Source: Mytilus californianus
Taxonomy: Eukaryota; Mollusca; Bivalvia; Mytilida; Mytilidae
Assembly (NCBI RefSeq): GCF_021869535.1
Contig: NW_026262712.1
Location: forward strand, 101,932,140 to 101,996,139
Reading direction: 5' to 3'
Length of the DNA stretch: 64,000 nt
Notes under the pieces: model-generated
Seen by the model: only the letters and a program-made list of their open reading frames with translations
Databases searched by the model: none
Told to the model about the DNA's origin: nothing
Shown here: positions 36,501 to 45,680 of the stretch, one piece after another
Layout of the letters: every line of letters begins with the position of its first letter
How positions within the stretch are numbered: position 1 is the stretch's first letter
Program-made: the position numbers and the translations under genes

Positions 36501-39500
36501 ATCGGTGGCTGAGTAGTCTAAGTAGTATAACTACTGTATCGCTAGCCTGTCATCACTTAGGGTGTGAGTTCGAAAAACGCACGTGGCAGGTAAGCTCGAT
36601 TCCAATCTTAATTGACTAGGATTGTCAGTTTTACTACTGATGGTCGGTGGTTCTCTCTGGGCACTACGGCTTCCTCCACCATTATAAAGTGACCGCCTCG
36701 AAATAGCACGATAGTGCTGAAAGTGGCGTAAAACATCAATAAATCAATCATCCATACCGATATACTTATTCAAAAGTAGAAAATTTATAGCTATTGTTAT
36801 AAAAATACTTTTAAAAATGACTGTGATTTAATTGGTATAGGAAAAGAATTTCGATAAAGCGGCAATTAACAAAGAGGAAATACATATACCGGTAAAGCTG
36901 TCTTTTGCAATAAAAGTTGTTTTATCATATTTTCGACGCAGCAGGGAAATTCTTTAACTAGCTCCTGTTTTAAAGGATATAAATCTTCCTCCAAAATGTT
37001 TGAAATTTTGATTTTTTTTTTATTAGATTGCACTGTCTCATTTTTTTTCTATAAAGTGCACTTTCGGAAGCTGATACGAGGCTGCAGCTGCTAAATCAGA
37101 AACAGGAAACAGTCATTTAAAAAAAAAACAATGCAGAATATCCTCTGGTTTATCAAATATTTGAATTCCAGGTGCTTAGTACACAGTCGAGGACCCAAAA
37201 TTTAATAACTTTAACCGTATGTTCATTATTGTAGACCCATCGATTAAACCTAAACTTTGCAACTTATATTTTGACAATTTTTCAACAATATCAGATGTGT
37301 TTTTTTTTCATCTTCAAAACGAGGTACCAACGTGCCATGCAATATTTATCTCTTAAAATCTCAACCATTTTCCAAACGATAGCTTCAGATTTGAGCCGGG
37401 TTTATAATATAAATCCGGATAAGCAGATCGGAATCAGTTATGACGTAAACAGTAATCGTTCTCATTGTAATCATGTTCATTGACCATAACAAGGATGAAA
37501 GCACATCATATAAGGACGTTTTTACATCATATAATGAAGTAAACCGAACACATAATATAATGTTACAAGCACATAATATAATGACACAACCACATCATAT
37601 AAAGATGTTTGCACACAATATAAGGGAAAATGCACATCATATAAGGATATTTGCACATCATATAAGTACATTTGCACATCATATAAATATATTTGCACAT
37701 CATATAAGTATGTTTGCACATCATATAAGTACATTTGCACATCAAATAAGTATATTTGCACATCATATAAGTATATTTGCACATCATATAAAGGTATTTG
37801 CACATCATATAAGTATTTTTGCACATCATATAAGTATGTTTGCAAGTCATATAAGTATAGTTGGACATCATATAAGGGTGTTTGCACATCATACAAGTAT
37901 ATTTGCCCATCATAGAAGTATGTTTGCACATCATATAAAGGTGTTTGCACATCATAAAATGACAAGTGCACATCATATAATGGCAAATGCACATCATGTA
38001 ATGAAGATGGGCATAATAAGACAGTTTTGACGTTCCATACTCTTCCTATATATTTTTCTAATACTAACTGTAACGTCGTAATATACCCTGCAGGCACACT
38101 TTGTTGAATCAACGTTGAATCTTTGTTGATTTTAGGTTATACATTGATCAACAAATATTCAACATTGATTCAACGTTGAAATTAGTACATTGTTTCAACG
38201 TTGAATTAACATTGTGTTGAAATACCAACATTGAATCAACGTTGGCTAAACAATATATAAAACCCAGTAGTTATAGATATCCGAATTGTCAAAAAAAAGT
38301 ATTAGCCTAGGCACATTACAATTCTTTTTAAATTGACAACGATATTCACATAAAATAGAATATTCAGTAGATTTATCACTAATTGTCGTGGTGATTATAG
38401 AATTATATATAAAACAATTCGGCAGTGTATATCAGCATAAATTATTCAGTCATGAATATGCACCCCAAATAATAGAAATTCCCAAATTACACCCCAACCC
38501 AAAACATAATAATAGAACCAGCTTGCATACAGGATCATACAGTAAATATAAATATTTGTGAATAACCCGTTCCCTTAAAAATATGCCCCCCTTTTTCCGT
38601 GGCTGCTGATGTCAAATATTTTGTTTTCATTTGTTTTCTTTTTTTCTTTTCTATTCTTTCTATCAATCTAAAGAGAAAGACGTATACATCTGTACATAAA
38701 CAATGGTTGACAACTTGTATTATAAACAACCGATAGATCTATTGGAATAGTGATTTAAATTTTCGCGGCATTTTTAACATTTCTATTTTAAGACAAATTC
38801 AGATATACGCATGCGCAGTTGTTTTTGTTGCCAAAGTTTGAATATCCGCTTTCGAGACCACAAGGTGATTCTACAGAGTTTTTATCAATATCTTTCCTGA
38901 TTACAGCTTTTACATTTTTATCGTAAGTATATATAAATTGTTGTGAAAACAGTAAATACAGTATCGCATTTTAGAAATGTCAGCATATCAGGTTGTTATG
39001 AAAACTGTACTAAAAAGTTGAAATTTTACACGAGAAAAAGGGGGATGTATGTATAGCATGTTTACCTTGCAACGTCTCATGAATTTTAACATTGACTATT
39101 TGAATTCATCATATGATGATATTGAATCTAAAGTAAAAAGAATTTTATCGTTATTTACCTGTTAAATTCAGTTACACGAAATCTAAAAAGGGGGGCTTGT
39201 TAACAAAATTGGGATGGAAAGGTCAGAAGCTTTGTGGAATTGCAAATGTCACTCCGGCATATAAGAAAGGCCAGAAATACATAACAGCTAACTATAGGCC
39301 AATATCCCTAACATGTATTTGCTGCAAAATAATAGAACACATAGTCACCAGTAACATCATGAAACATGCAGAGGTAAATAACATACTATACCCATTACAA
39401 CACGGCTTCAGAAGTAAAAGATCATGCGAAACACAACTCCTTGAATGTATCGATGACATCACAAAAAACCTGGAAAAAGGAAAACAATCAGATCTGCTAA

Positions 39501-42500
39501 TACTTGACTTTTCAAAAGCTTTTGATAAGGTGTCCCACAGCTTACTCCTCCATAAATTACACCATTATGGCATCCGAAGTAAAACAAACAAATGGATAAA
39601 GGAATTTCTCACCAATAGAACCCAGGTAGTAGTTGTTGAAGGCGAAACATCTGACAAAGTAAAAGTAGAATCCGGAGTACCGCAAGGATCAGTATTAGGA
39701 CCCAGTCTTTTTCTGTTCTACATCAACGACCTACCAGAAGGCTTACACTCCACAGTGAGACTGTTTGCGGACGATAGTGTGGTCTATTTGACAATTTCAT
39801 CAGACAGCGATTGCCGTAAACTCCAAGAAGACCTGGACAAACTGGCAAAATGGGAAGAACTCTGGAAAATGGAGTTCCATCCTGAAAAATGTAGTGTCCT
39901 CACAGTTACAAAAAAGAAAAAGCCAACCAAGTGGGACTATAAACTCCACGGCCATACTCTGGTGCATGAAACATCAACTAAATACCTAGGCTGCACCATC
40001 GCAAATGATCTAGATTGGGGAGAACATATAAACAACATCACAGGAAAAGCCAGCCGAAGCCTTGGTTTCCTACATCGAAACCTCCACATTAGCTCAAAAT
40101 CCATCAAAGAGCATGCCTATAAAATATTAGTAAGACCGCAAATGGAATACGCCACGACAGTATGGGACCCATACCAGCAAAACCACATAGATAAAATTGA
40201 AAAGGTACAAAGAAGAGCTGCACGATATGTAACCGGCAGACATAGAAATAGATCAAGTGTCAGCAACATGATAAATGAACTAGGATGGAAAAGCTTACAA
40301 ACAAGACGAAAAGAAGCACGACTCATCATGTGTTACAAAATTACAAACGACCTTGTAGCCATAGACAAGAATAAATATCTACAAAAACCAACAAGAAGCT
40401 CAAACCGGACAGGACAACATACTTACCTATTACAGCCAGCCACCAAAGACTATAGGAAATGGTCCTTCTTCATAAACACCGTCAAGGATTGGAACAAACT
40501 GCCACCAGATACCGCCACAGCAAAGTCTCTTGAGATATTCAAGTCTCAAGTCACCAAAACCACAAACTAAATCAACAGAACAATTTGTTTTTATCCTGTT
40601 TTTAACCTGTTTTTAATCATGCGCAACTTGCCAGAATATTCATCATGTTAATAGTGGGCAGTATTTGGAAGAAGAAGAAGAAGAAGAAGAGAAGCTATAT
40701 CAGTATATGGCTCACCAAGTTGGACCTTTAATATTTTACTGTCAAAATTGAAGTAGTGTTTTGACAAGGTAATGAAAGATGAAGGGTATATGAGGGTGGT
40801 AAAGAGTTATTTGCGTGTAACGTTTTTGGCCTTTTTAATCCACATGTTTTTGTGTTTTGACGTTTTATTTCTCGTTTTCTAATCTTGTATTTGGTTCGAC
40901 ATGCTTTATTTGTGTTTCCCCTTATTTATTTTCTGTGTTTCGTGTTGGTACTCTTAATTTCTCGTGCTTGTCCCACATTTGATAAAAAAAGTAAACCGGG
41001 ACTAAATTCCAAGTCAGTCTGGAGATTGTTTTAAATTATGTGTTCCTAGGATATTAATTGCTATCAAGTTATGAATAATTTTATTTTATTTGGAATCAGA
41101 TGCAACTAGTGGACGTGAAAAGGTGACAGCAGGGTCTTCGTGTCCAATATCATTATTGTGTGATCTCCAAGAACGACTATAAGTAATAACTTCTAGTACT
41201 TTTCCTCAATATTTACGATTTTATTTCTTGTGCTTCGTTTATTCCAATTTTTATTTTCCATGTTTAGAACCCCCCTTTACCACCCTTGTATATGTCAATT
41301 AGACAGATATCCATGTAGCAGCACAAGTAATACAGAAAAAGACATAAGTGGATAAACCTTCAATTTGTTCAAATTAAAATGTAGTATTTAAGATTTTCTT
41401 GCAGATTATACCTTCTGGTCTATATACATGATATAAAAGGAAATGTAGTTGGGAGACTTTGATGGAAGTTCAACTTTCATTTAGTTTTCACGAGTTCTTA
41501 TACTTTTGATTTATACACTAAATATCATCATTATGAAGTTAGTATTGAACAGAATTAAAATTGACAATGTTATAACTTTTGATTTTGTAGATGTCATCAT
41601 GAACAAAATGATGAAGACCTATGGAATCACGGAACAAGAAGTGTCTGACAAAACAACAAACTTTCTAAAATGGGCTCCAAAAAGACAGGTTGGGAGAAGA
41701 AAGAAGTTGAAGTTTTCACTATTAATAAATAAATTTATTTTAATTTTAACGTATTGAATATTTCTCTATAATCAGTGGTTGGACACTAGAATACATGGGG
41801 TAGGCACAGCAAACTTTGTATTATATTTTGATCACTCAGATTTTTAAAATAGACATTGGGCAAAAAATATGTGTATTAAGGGTTATGTTCTTTCAAAAAT
41901 TAGGATAGGTCAATATTGGAAATATTTTTTTATTTTGTTTGCTGATTTTTTCAATATTTGTCTGGGATAATTTGTGTTTTTATATCGTTAAATGTTAAAA
42001 AAAATCTTGGGGTTAAATTATGGTTCGTAGGAAAGCCCTGAACACACATATTTGTTATTCAGTTGATTGGTTGTTGACATCATCATGGTCAAGCCATGCT
42101 CTCATCACACGAATGTGGTCACTCAGTTTTATTGTTGAAAATTACTGATCTTCTACGAGTAATTGATAGTCAATGGCATTTATTCAAAGTTTTGTGCACC
42201 CAACCACTTTTTGTTGTTACCTATTATTAACAAGACAACCATCAACCAAAGAACATTATTTATACACCTTTGGGTACAGTCTTCAACAATGAGCAAAAGC
42301 CCACACCATGTCAAATATGACCAGACAATGATTTTATTTAAAGTTCATCAATTTTTTTTCTGAGATTATTTTTTATCCTTTGGTCTGATGGAGCAGTTAT
42401 TGGATAAAGTTTCCTGCGGCAAAATGTTGCTATGACATTTAGCATGTTGAGTGCCTCGAGAAGACACTAGCTTGAATATTGCTACAGTATAAAATCATGG

Positions 42501-44517
42501 AATACAACAAACAGAAAATACAGGATGAATGAAACTAAAGTTTTAGGTGGAAACACAGTTGAACACAACCACTAACCAATTTTGATTCCGTGTTGAATAT
42601 AGTATTCACCCTAGGCCTGAATTCAATCTGAATTCAAATTATGTTATTGGTTGAAACAACCATTATTCAATATTGATGCAAAGTTGAACATCAACGTTGA
42701 TTCAACGTAGGATTTCAACGTTGATACAAATTTGCAAAATCTAATAATAATTCAACATTGATTCAACATAGAAAATAAACATTGATTCAATGTTTAATCA
42801 ATGTTGTGTGCCTGCTGGGTAGGCACCCACGTTTTAAACGTATTTTATACTGTGTCATAGCTCAAACTTATTCGTTCAGTTCATGTTAACTTGTTTTTGT
42901 TTAAAAGTCTGTTTGATTGATTTAAGCCATATCAATTGATATTTTATAGTTTGTTTTTTTTATGTTGTAATGTTACACTACTGTCTCAGATTAGTGTGAA
43001 GGTTGGAACCTGTTTAAACGTTTAAACCAGCTGCATTTAATGCACAGGTCCTAAGGCAGGAGCCTGTTGTTCAATGGTTGTCGTTTGTTTCTCGTTTTTT
43101 TATACAGAACAGACCGTTGTTTTTTGTTTGGATTATATTACACTAGTCATTTTGGGAATCTTTATAGCTAGCTGTTCGGTGTTAGCCAAGGCTCCGTGTT
43201 GAAGACCGTACTTTAATCTTTAATTGTTAACTTTTTATAGTATCATTTGCACTCATACCACATCTTTTAAGTTATACGAAGAAGCTTGTATATTAGTTTA
43301 TGCCAAACAAAGTTAACATAAATTCAATAGTTTTGAACTTGATTAATTCAATATAATTACGTGTGGAATGACGTTTACGATTGAACAAGATTTTCAATTC
43401 CATTCGTCGCCGTTGTAGTAAAATTAAGTGCTCAACATCATATGATCTGATATGTGTAACGTTATTTTGGCTGGCATCTATTCTTTTTTTTTTTTGTAAA
43501 CTAAAAGTAATAATTATAAAGCGTGGATACATTTTGAATATGCTAAGTACACCAAGTATAATAGATATTTATAGCTCAGTGACTATTGCTTCTCATTTGA
43601 AAAAAAAATCTGCCGACCTAATCTAGCAAAAACGACGTAGATAAATAACCTAAGTATTACATTAGATGGTTTTGGCTATTAGATTTAGATCCCTTGTTGG
43701 TCATATATCTCCCCTAATATTAATCGATTCCCAGGTTTTGAGCGGTTCTCATGAAGGTTACATAAGAAAAATGCATCGCTCGCACACAATTTATGAAGTG
43801 TTATTTTAATCTCTAGCAATCTACTTTCGGAATACTATTCTCTGAGGTTATCATCAGCCCAGTATTTGGTGCTTTGTCTCCGGTATGTTAAATGAACATG
43901 TAAATTTCTAGATTTTTTCTTTAATTAATTTAGAAGTTACCAAGAAAGTAATGTTCCAACTATCGTAGACAAAGTTGAATACTTATTTCAGTTTAAAAAT
44001 ATATCGACTAAATCTAGCAAAAACGTAATAGAATAATTACCAAAGTTAAACTTATATGGTTTGGTAATTCCGTTTGGTCCCATGTTATATATAAATAAGT
44101 ATTAACAAAATTACCGAATTTAGAGTTAAATCAAAACAGAAGGATGTCCTTACCAAGTCAAACTTAAGACTATATCAATCAACGGAACGAATGGAAAATA
44201 AATATTTATTGTTATCATTTATCATGACGCATTTAACATGCAGAGCATATAATTTTTTTTTAAGTATTTGAAATGGATATAAGTGTTTTAGGATTTAGAA
44301 AAGAAAGACTATTTCAAAGTAGCAAAACGTCGTTTAAAGTATGCAGACTTTCTGGAATGTAGTTTCCTGGCTTGTTCTAAATTTTGCTCCGAAGGACTTA
44401 CAGATTGACGTTAATTCCTATTATTTATCAGACATATTTAAAAATCTAAAATAATAAAGAATACTTACCTATAAACGAAAAGACAACAAATTCTGCCAAA
44501 ATAACATTAGAATGCAT
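27376..44517 (-). CDS. Gene B: CYYR1-like membrane protein, tandem paralogue of gene A (4 exons, 161 aa predicted)
   Basis: Exons on the minus strand are 44,517-44,469 (candidate), 29,766-29,643, 28,689-28,517 and 27,515-27,376. They sum to 486 nt, exactly 162 codons with the stop. Intron phases equal those of gene A at all three junctions. Cys21, 24, 37, 41 and 50 give C-x2-C-x12-C-x3-C-x8-C. The helix at about 62-85 starts GAIAGIVIG and is followed by RGCNRQ. The tail is rich in Gln, Tyr and Pro and ends with PPVY and PPAY, two PPxY motifs. Orientation and proximity to gene A indicate tandem duplication. Intron 1 would be 14.7 kb and holds the giant inverted repeat and two LINEs, so a nearer first exon may exist. 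Role: probably a trafficking/ubiquitin-ligase adaptor by family analogy. Confidence 0.75.
27780..27890 (-). repeat. Family S fragment with a 41-bp tandem duplication
   Basis: 'gatagttgtctcattaccaa' with 'ttataccacattcctt' occurs twice in direct succession (about 27,809 and 27,847). It is the reverse of the S head. Confidence 0.65.
28517..28689 (-). CDS. Gene B exon 3 (transmembrane)
   Basis: Acceptor 'cttttcaaacag' precedes 28,689; donor GTATGT follows 28,517. Encodes SGGAIAGIVIGLLVSIGVF and the rest of the helix, then RGCNRQTTGTVIG and a small-residue stretch. 173 nt keeps the frame. Confidence 0.9.
29055..29600 (-). repeat. Family U repeat, minus (gene B intron 1)
   Basis: Reversed, it gives the same succession as 33,380-34,000: 'atgctgtatcaaatattt'-type sequence, 'ccaatatccaaaatttaaat'-like sequence, 'tgaaatcaaacaa' repeats, then 'ggaacc' sequence. 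It lies between exons 2 and 3 of gene B (28,690-29,642). Confidence 0.65.
29643..29766 (-). CDS. Gene B exon 2 (Cys/Tyr-rich ectodomain)
   Basis: Acceptor 'attttcctgcag' precedes 29,766; donor GTAAGT follows 29,643. Encodes ETLCDLCYTTYGFSTY, then HTYCDGYCIGSYGNEYC and VLDEYTT. Aligns residue for residue with gene A exon 2 apart from a one-residue gap. Confidence 0.88.
29900..30130 (+). repeat. Family R repeat (gene B intron 1)
   Basis: 'ctgcttaccctttccggaac', 'tagttttctatgttgtattg' and 'catggcgttgtcagtttatt' follow the R order. A further R piece in minus orientation is at 30,320-30,430 ('ctgagcaacacgtacaccac'). Confidence 0.65.
30600..30830 (+). repeat. Family W repeat
   Basis: 'gaccgaactcaacagaaaat', 'caaatggtgaaatcaaaagc' and 'cctctcatttgtatgacagt' match 47,325-47,530. 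30,831-31,831 contains nothing I can name. Confidence 0.6.
31870..32440 (+). repeat. 21-bp tandem array, left arm (about 26 units)
   Basis: The unit is 'gtgcaaatatacttatatga' plus t. Units are most uniform between about 31,940 and 32,230 and diverge at the inner end ('gtgcttgtaacattatatta'). 21 bp equals seven codons, so several frames stay open on both strands (for example 31,791-32,108 minus); these are not genes. Confidence 0.93.
32968..33150 (+). repeat. Family S repeat, second subfamily
   Basis: 'aataagaagatgtgatatga', 'gccaatgagacaactctcca' and 'caacaatgagaaaagcccat' mark the subfamily with a 'taaatgacacagaaa' centre. Confidence 0.7.
33260..34212 (+). repeat. Family U repeat, interrupted at its 3' end by a LINE
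   Basis: An upstream part contains three diverged units of a 'caattttt[g]ttgaaatcaaac' motif (33,400-33,860). The downstream part has two units around 'gtatggaacctcgtggtaca' and 'atagagatccatttacttat'. It ends in 'cggacgacgacgacatcgcc' and 'acggctgcaaattta', after which the LINE 3' tail starts. 58,470-59,520 is the same family, continuing past this point. Confidence 0.7.
34213..35860 (-). mobile_element. 5'-truncated non-LTR retrotransposon
   Basis: Minus strand: RT coding DNA from about 35,855 to 34,418, a short 3'UTR, and a (taaa)n/(aaat)n microsatellite tail at 34,213-34,256. The tail abuts the end of a family U copy. The 5' limit lies at 'ataaatataaatataaat' microsatellite DNA (35,858-35,925), itself duplicated with 'gaataccac'. 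The endonuclease and N-terminal RT are missing. Confidence 0.8.
34418..36130 (-). CDS. Reverse transcriptase ORF of the truncated LINE (open, 570 codons)
   Basis: The homologous part starts near residue 94 (APALTYLF); residues 1-93 are read-through of unrelated repeat DNA. RT landmarks: NYRPIAVLP (133-141), GFRPKHSC (171-178), motif A VIFLDLKKAFDLVNH (201-215), motif B GVPQGSILGPLLF (261-273), motif C YADD (292-295), then the thumb and a C-terminal domain (YCCNIWGSCYESGINKLNKL, about 425-444). All catalytic aspartates are present and no stop interrupts the RT, suggesting recent insertion, yet without an endonuclease and 5' end it cannot be autonomous. Clade by motif style: Jockey/CR1/L2 group, not resolved further. 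Confidence 0.85.
   Translation of the reverse strand: MIIFCKFCLADHFSCSSFSLYITFLKILVKKNAKIGHWDGYNSCKGSVNNNPEKRGWGTLNFGMERWYSFYLYLYLCHIYVVFIYIYIYIYVIAPALTYLFNLSIKCGKFPNIFKTARVCPIFKSGDACNPDNYRPIAVLPCLSKIIERHIANSLYIYLNSDDLLNTTQSGFRPKHSCTTALTKLVDEWLANINNGEINGVIFLDLKKAFDLVNHIILLKKLEYYNVSNCTLDWFKSYLFERSQQVKVNIVMSNTKCIKTGVPQGSILGPLLFILYINDLPLNIENSLTDLYADDSTLHSKGNDVLQLTANLQNDIHVIENWCSQNCMKLNAKKCKSMIIGSKQRLYSTGNSLDIKISDEQIENVDCEKLLGLYIDKNLNWNEQIDKMSCTISNRINLLQKIRKYLPMHIRIIYFNAYILPLFDYCCNIWGSCYESGINKLNKLLKKSARVIVEAGIMTSSSLLFNSLNWLNVEKRIQYQKAILVFKSLNDMVPNYLQENFHFIGNQNYNLRSADEKLLNLPKQKTNFLKKAFTYSGSQIWNSLLNEIKMSNTLVSLKTKCYTFFINCAN
36405..36466. repeat. Terminus of the 'gcgcaaatgtaat' TIR family
   Basis: 'gcacgaaaacgtaataaaaa' then 'gctgtgcgcaaatgtattgc' matches the right end of 12,917-13,970. 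No second terminus nearby. Confidence 0.45.
36494..36747 (+). mobile_element. tRNA-derived SINE with target-site duplication
   Basis: The head contains box A-like 'tggctgagtagtctaag' (36,505-36,521) and box B-like 'gggtgtgagttcgaaaaac' (36,560-36,578). The body has 'ctgggcactacggcttcctc' and the end is 'aaaacatcaataaatcaa'. Flanks 'tcatccttacc' (36,483-36,493) and 'tcatccatacc' (36,748-36,758) are an 11-bp direct repeat with one mismatch, a classic L1/RTE-style duplication. The pol III boxes are degenerate enough that this is not a functional tRNA gene. Confidence 0.8.
37490..38010 (-). repeat. 21-bp tandem array, right arm (about 25 units)
   Basis: Same unit in opposite orientation ('catcatataagtatatttgc' plus a). 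Open frames of 185 and 196 codons cross it in both directions purely because of the 7-codon period. Confidence 0.93.
39197..40693 (+). CDS. Reverse transcriptase ORF of a second LINE (457 codons) plus 3' tail
   Basis: The ORF spans 39,197-40,570. RT homology begins near IANVTPAYKKGQKY (residue 15); the first 14 residues are probably flank, so the element is 5' truncated. Landmarks: NYRPISLTCICCKIIEH (32-48), QHGFRSKRSC (68-77), motif A LILDFSKAFDKVSH (101-114), motif B GVPQGSVLGPSLF (160-172), motif C FADD (190-193), C-terminal KIEKVQRRAARYVTG and SLQTRRKEARL regions. After the stop comes a short 3'UTR and a (gaa)n tail at 40,670-40,693. Its base composition is richer in GC than the surroundings. 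Jockey/CR1 superclade by motifs. No frameshift, so young; not the same family as 34,418. Confidence 0.87.
41591..41757 (+). CDS. Candidate exon of unknown gene
   Basis: Preceded by 'aacttttgattttgtag', a good acceptor. The plus frame then reads MNKMMKTYGITEQEVSDKT followed by NFLKWAPKRQVGRRKK and stays open to a stop at 41,755-41,757, with the last part AT-rich and probably non-coding. I do not recognise the family. It sits inside the 38,084-42,821 termini, so it could be transposon-encoded. Confidence 0.3.
42960..43275 (-). repeat. Family S repeat, minus
   Basis: 'gttgtaatgttacactactg', 'ggtgttagccaaggctccgt' and 'actcataccacatctttt' are in S order reversed. 43,276-44,468 is AT-rich with no supported feature. 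Confidence 0.65.
44469..44517 (-). CDS. Gene B exon 1 (leader), candidate
   Basis: ATG at 44,517-44,515 opens MHSNVILAEFVVFSFI and ends one base into the next codon before a consensus donor G|GTAAGT (44,468-44,463). The phase fits exon 2 of gene B, giving a G then ETLC. It is hydrophobic like a signal peptide. It could belong to a different gene, since the distance to exon 2 is 14.7 kb. Confidence 0.42.
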
Positions 44518-45268
44518 TTCTTTCCAGTTAAAGTTCCCTTGATTTGAAGAAAAAACACACGTAGGTTAGATAAAGAGTGCATGAACACACAAAGTTACCT
44601 ATTTCAAATGATTTTTTAAAAATAAAAATCCCATAGAAACAAGATTATTTTTAAGTTTTTGATAAAACAAATATAAAATTATCCTTACAACGATGGAATT
44701 TTGTATGTAAGTTTAAATTTAGTAGTTTTAATATTCTTACTTGTCATAAGTTCATGAGGTATGAAATAGGGCAATTTTTAACATTGATTATAAAATAGAA
44801 GCTTCCCGACGAAGAAATATATTGATGTGATCAGCTGAATATTGCAGTTCGTTGTACATCTTCTTTTGCACTGTTTAGAATTATTAACATACCTTTGAAA
44901 TTGTATTCATTTCAAATATAATGGTTTGTTTGCATTTGCAATGTCAATTTGATCCCCGATTGTGGCAGCAGCCCAGTAGTCACACTTTGGACATGAAATC
45001 TCTTTGATATGTAAGTTATTCGAAAACTTAGGTTTCACTACCTAACGTATAAACTGCCGTAGCCGTATTTTGCACAATTTTTGAAATTTTCGGTTCTTAA
45101 AGCCCCACTACTTCGTATTTGATTGAGCATTCCAACTGTTTTTATTCCAACGCCACTAATGATTCTAAAGTAAAAACGCGCGTCTGGCTTACATAATTAT
45201 CAGCCTAGTATCTTTGCTGTGTGTGTGTGTGACAATTTGCTGTCGCTGCGAAAAATACCTTAAATATG

Positions 45269-45680
45269 TAGGACTCGTAAGTGCGATGGGGACGCTGAAG
45301 TGCGATGGTCTGCGCCGAAGTGCGATGGTCCTTTTCGCTGATGTGCGATATTTCTATATAACGCATGATGGCTAGTTTAAAATTTACAAATGTGCATTTA
45401 TTAATAAGTACATATGCATCCATTATTGTCTATGTCTGTCCTTAGTTACCGTTGCATACTAAATGATTTGATTTTCTACACGTGGACATAACTCTGAATT
45501 TACAAAAAAATTTTTGATGTAGTGTGTGTAGACCATCGCACTTCAGCGTAACCAATATCGCACTTCCGCGTAGCTATCAACACGATAGCATCACAATGTC
45601 ACCATCGCACGTTAACGTCTAACCATCACACTTCAGCTTGACCATCGCGGTTCGGATGACCACCGCGGTTCAGAGTCCTA
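45269..45680. mobile_element. TIR element with 'gaagtgcgatggt' subterminal repeats, copy 1
   Basis: Bounded by TA-ggactc and gagtcc-TA. Left part has 'gctgaagtgcgatgg' repeats; right part has their complements 'accatcgcacttcagc' many times, also degenerate forms with 'ccgcggtt'. The overlapping minus frame (45,205-45,423) is not a gene. Confidence 0.7.

Larger units (their letters stand above)
31832..38046. repeat. Giant inverted repeat with satellite arms
   Basis: The left arm (31,832-32,697) is repeated in reverse at 37,226-38,046. Each arm has, from outside in, a short edge ('tatggaacg' and 'aactgtctta'), an array of 21-bp units, and about 260 bp of unique sequence such as 'ggtcaatgaacatgattac' and 'aatcgatgggtctacaataa'. 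Between the arms lie 4.5 kb of nested repeats: family S, family U, a LINE, a MITE terminus and a SINE. Confidence 0.88.
38084..42821. mobile_element. Pair of inverted termini with 'caacgttgaatc' subterminal repeats, 4.7 kb apart
   Basis: Left end: 'taccctgcaggcacac' then about 170 bp of repeated 'ttgaatcaacgttgaa' motifs. Right end, minus strand: 'tacccagcaggcacac' then 'aacattgattaaacattgaa' and more of the same to about 42,590. This may be one large element bounded by TA, or two solo elements in opposite orientation. Inside lie a LINE (39,190-40,693) and a candidate exon at 41,591. Confidence 0.6.

Noticed and set aside
36497..36590. Possible tRNA gene
   Set aside because: Box A and box B are present but degenerate, no cloverleaf closes, and the unit continues into a SINE body with target-site duplication.
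31791..38112. Open frames of up to 196 codons over the 21-bp arrays, on both strands
   Set aside because: A seven-codon period without stops keeps several frames open; nothing else supports translation.
43293..43626. Overlapping frames on both strands
   Set aside because: AT-rich, no recognisable domain, and mutually exclusive; no exon boundaries fit.
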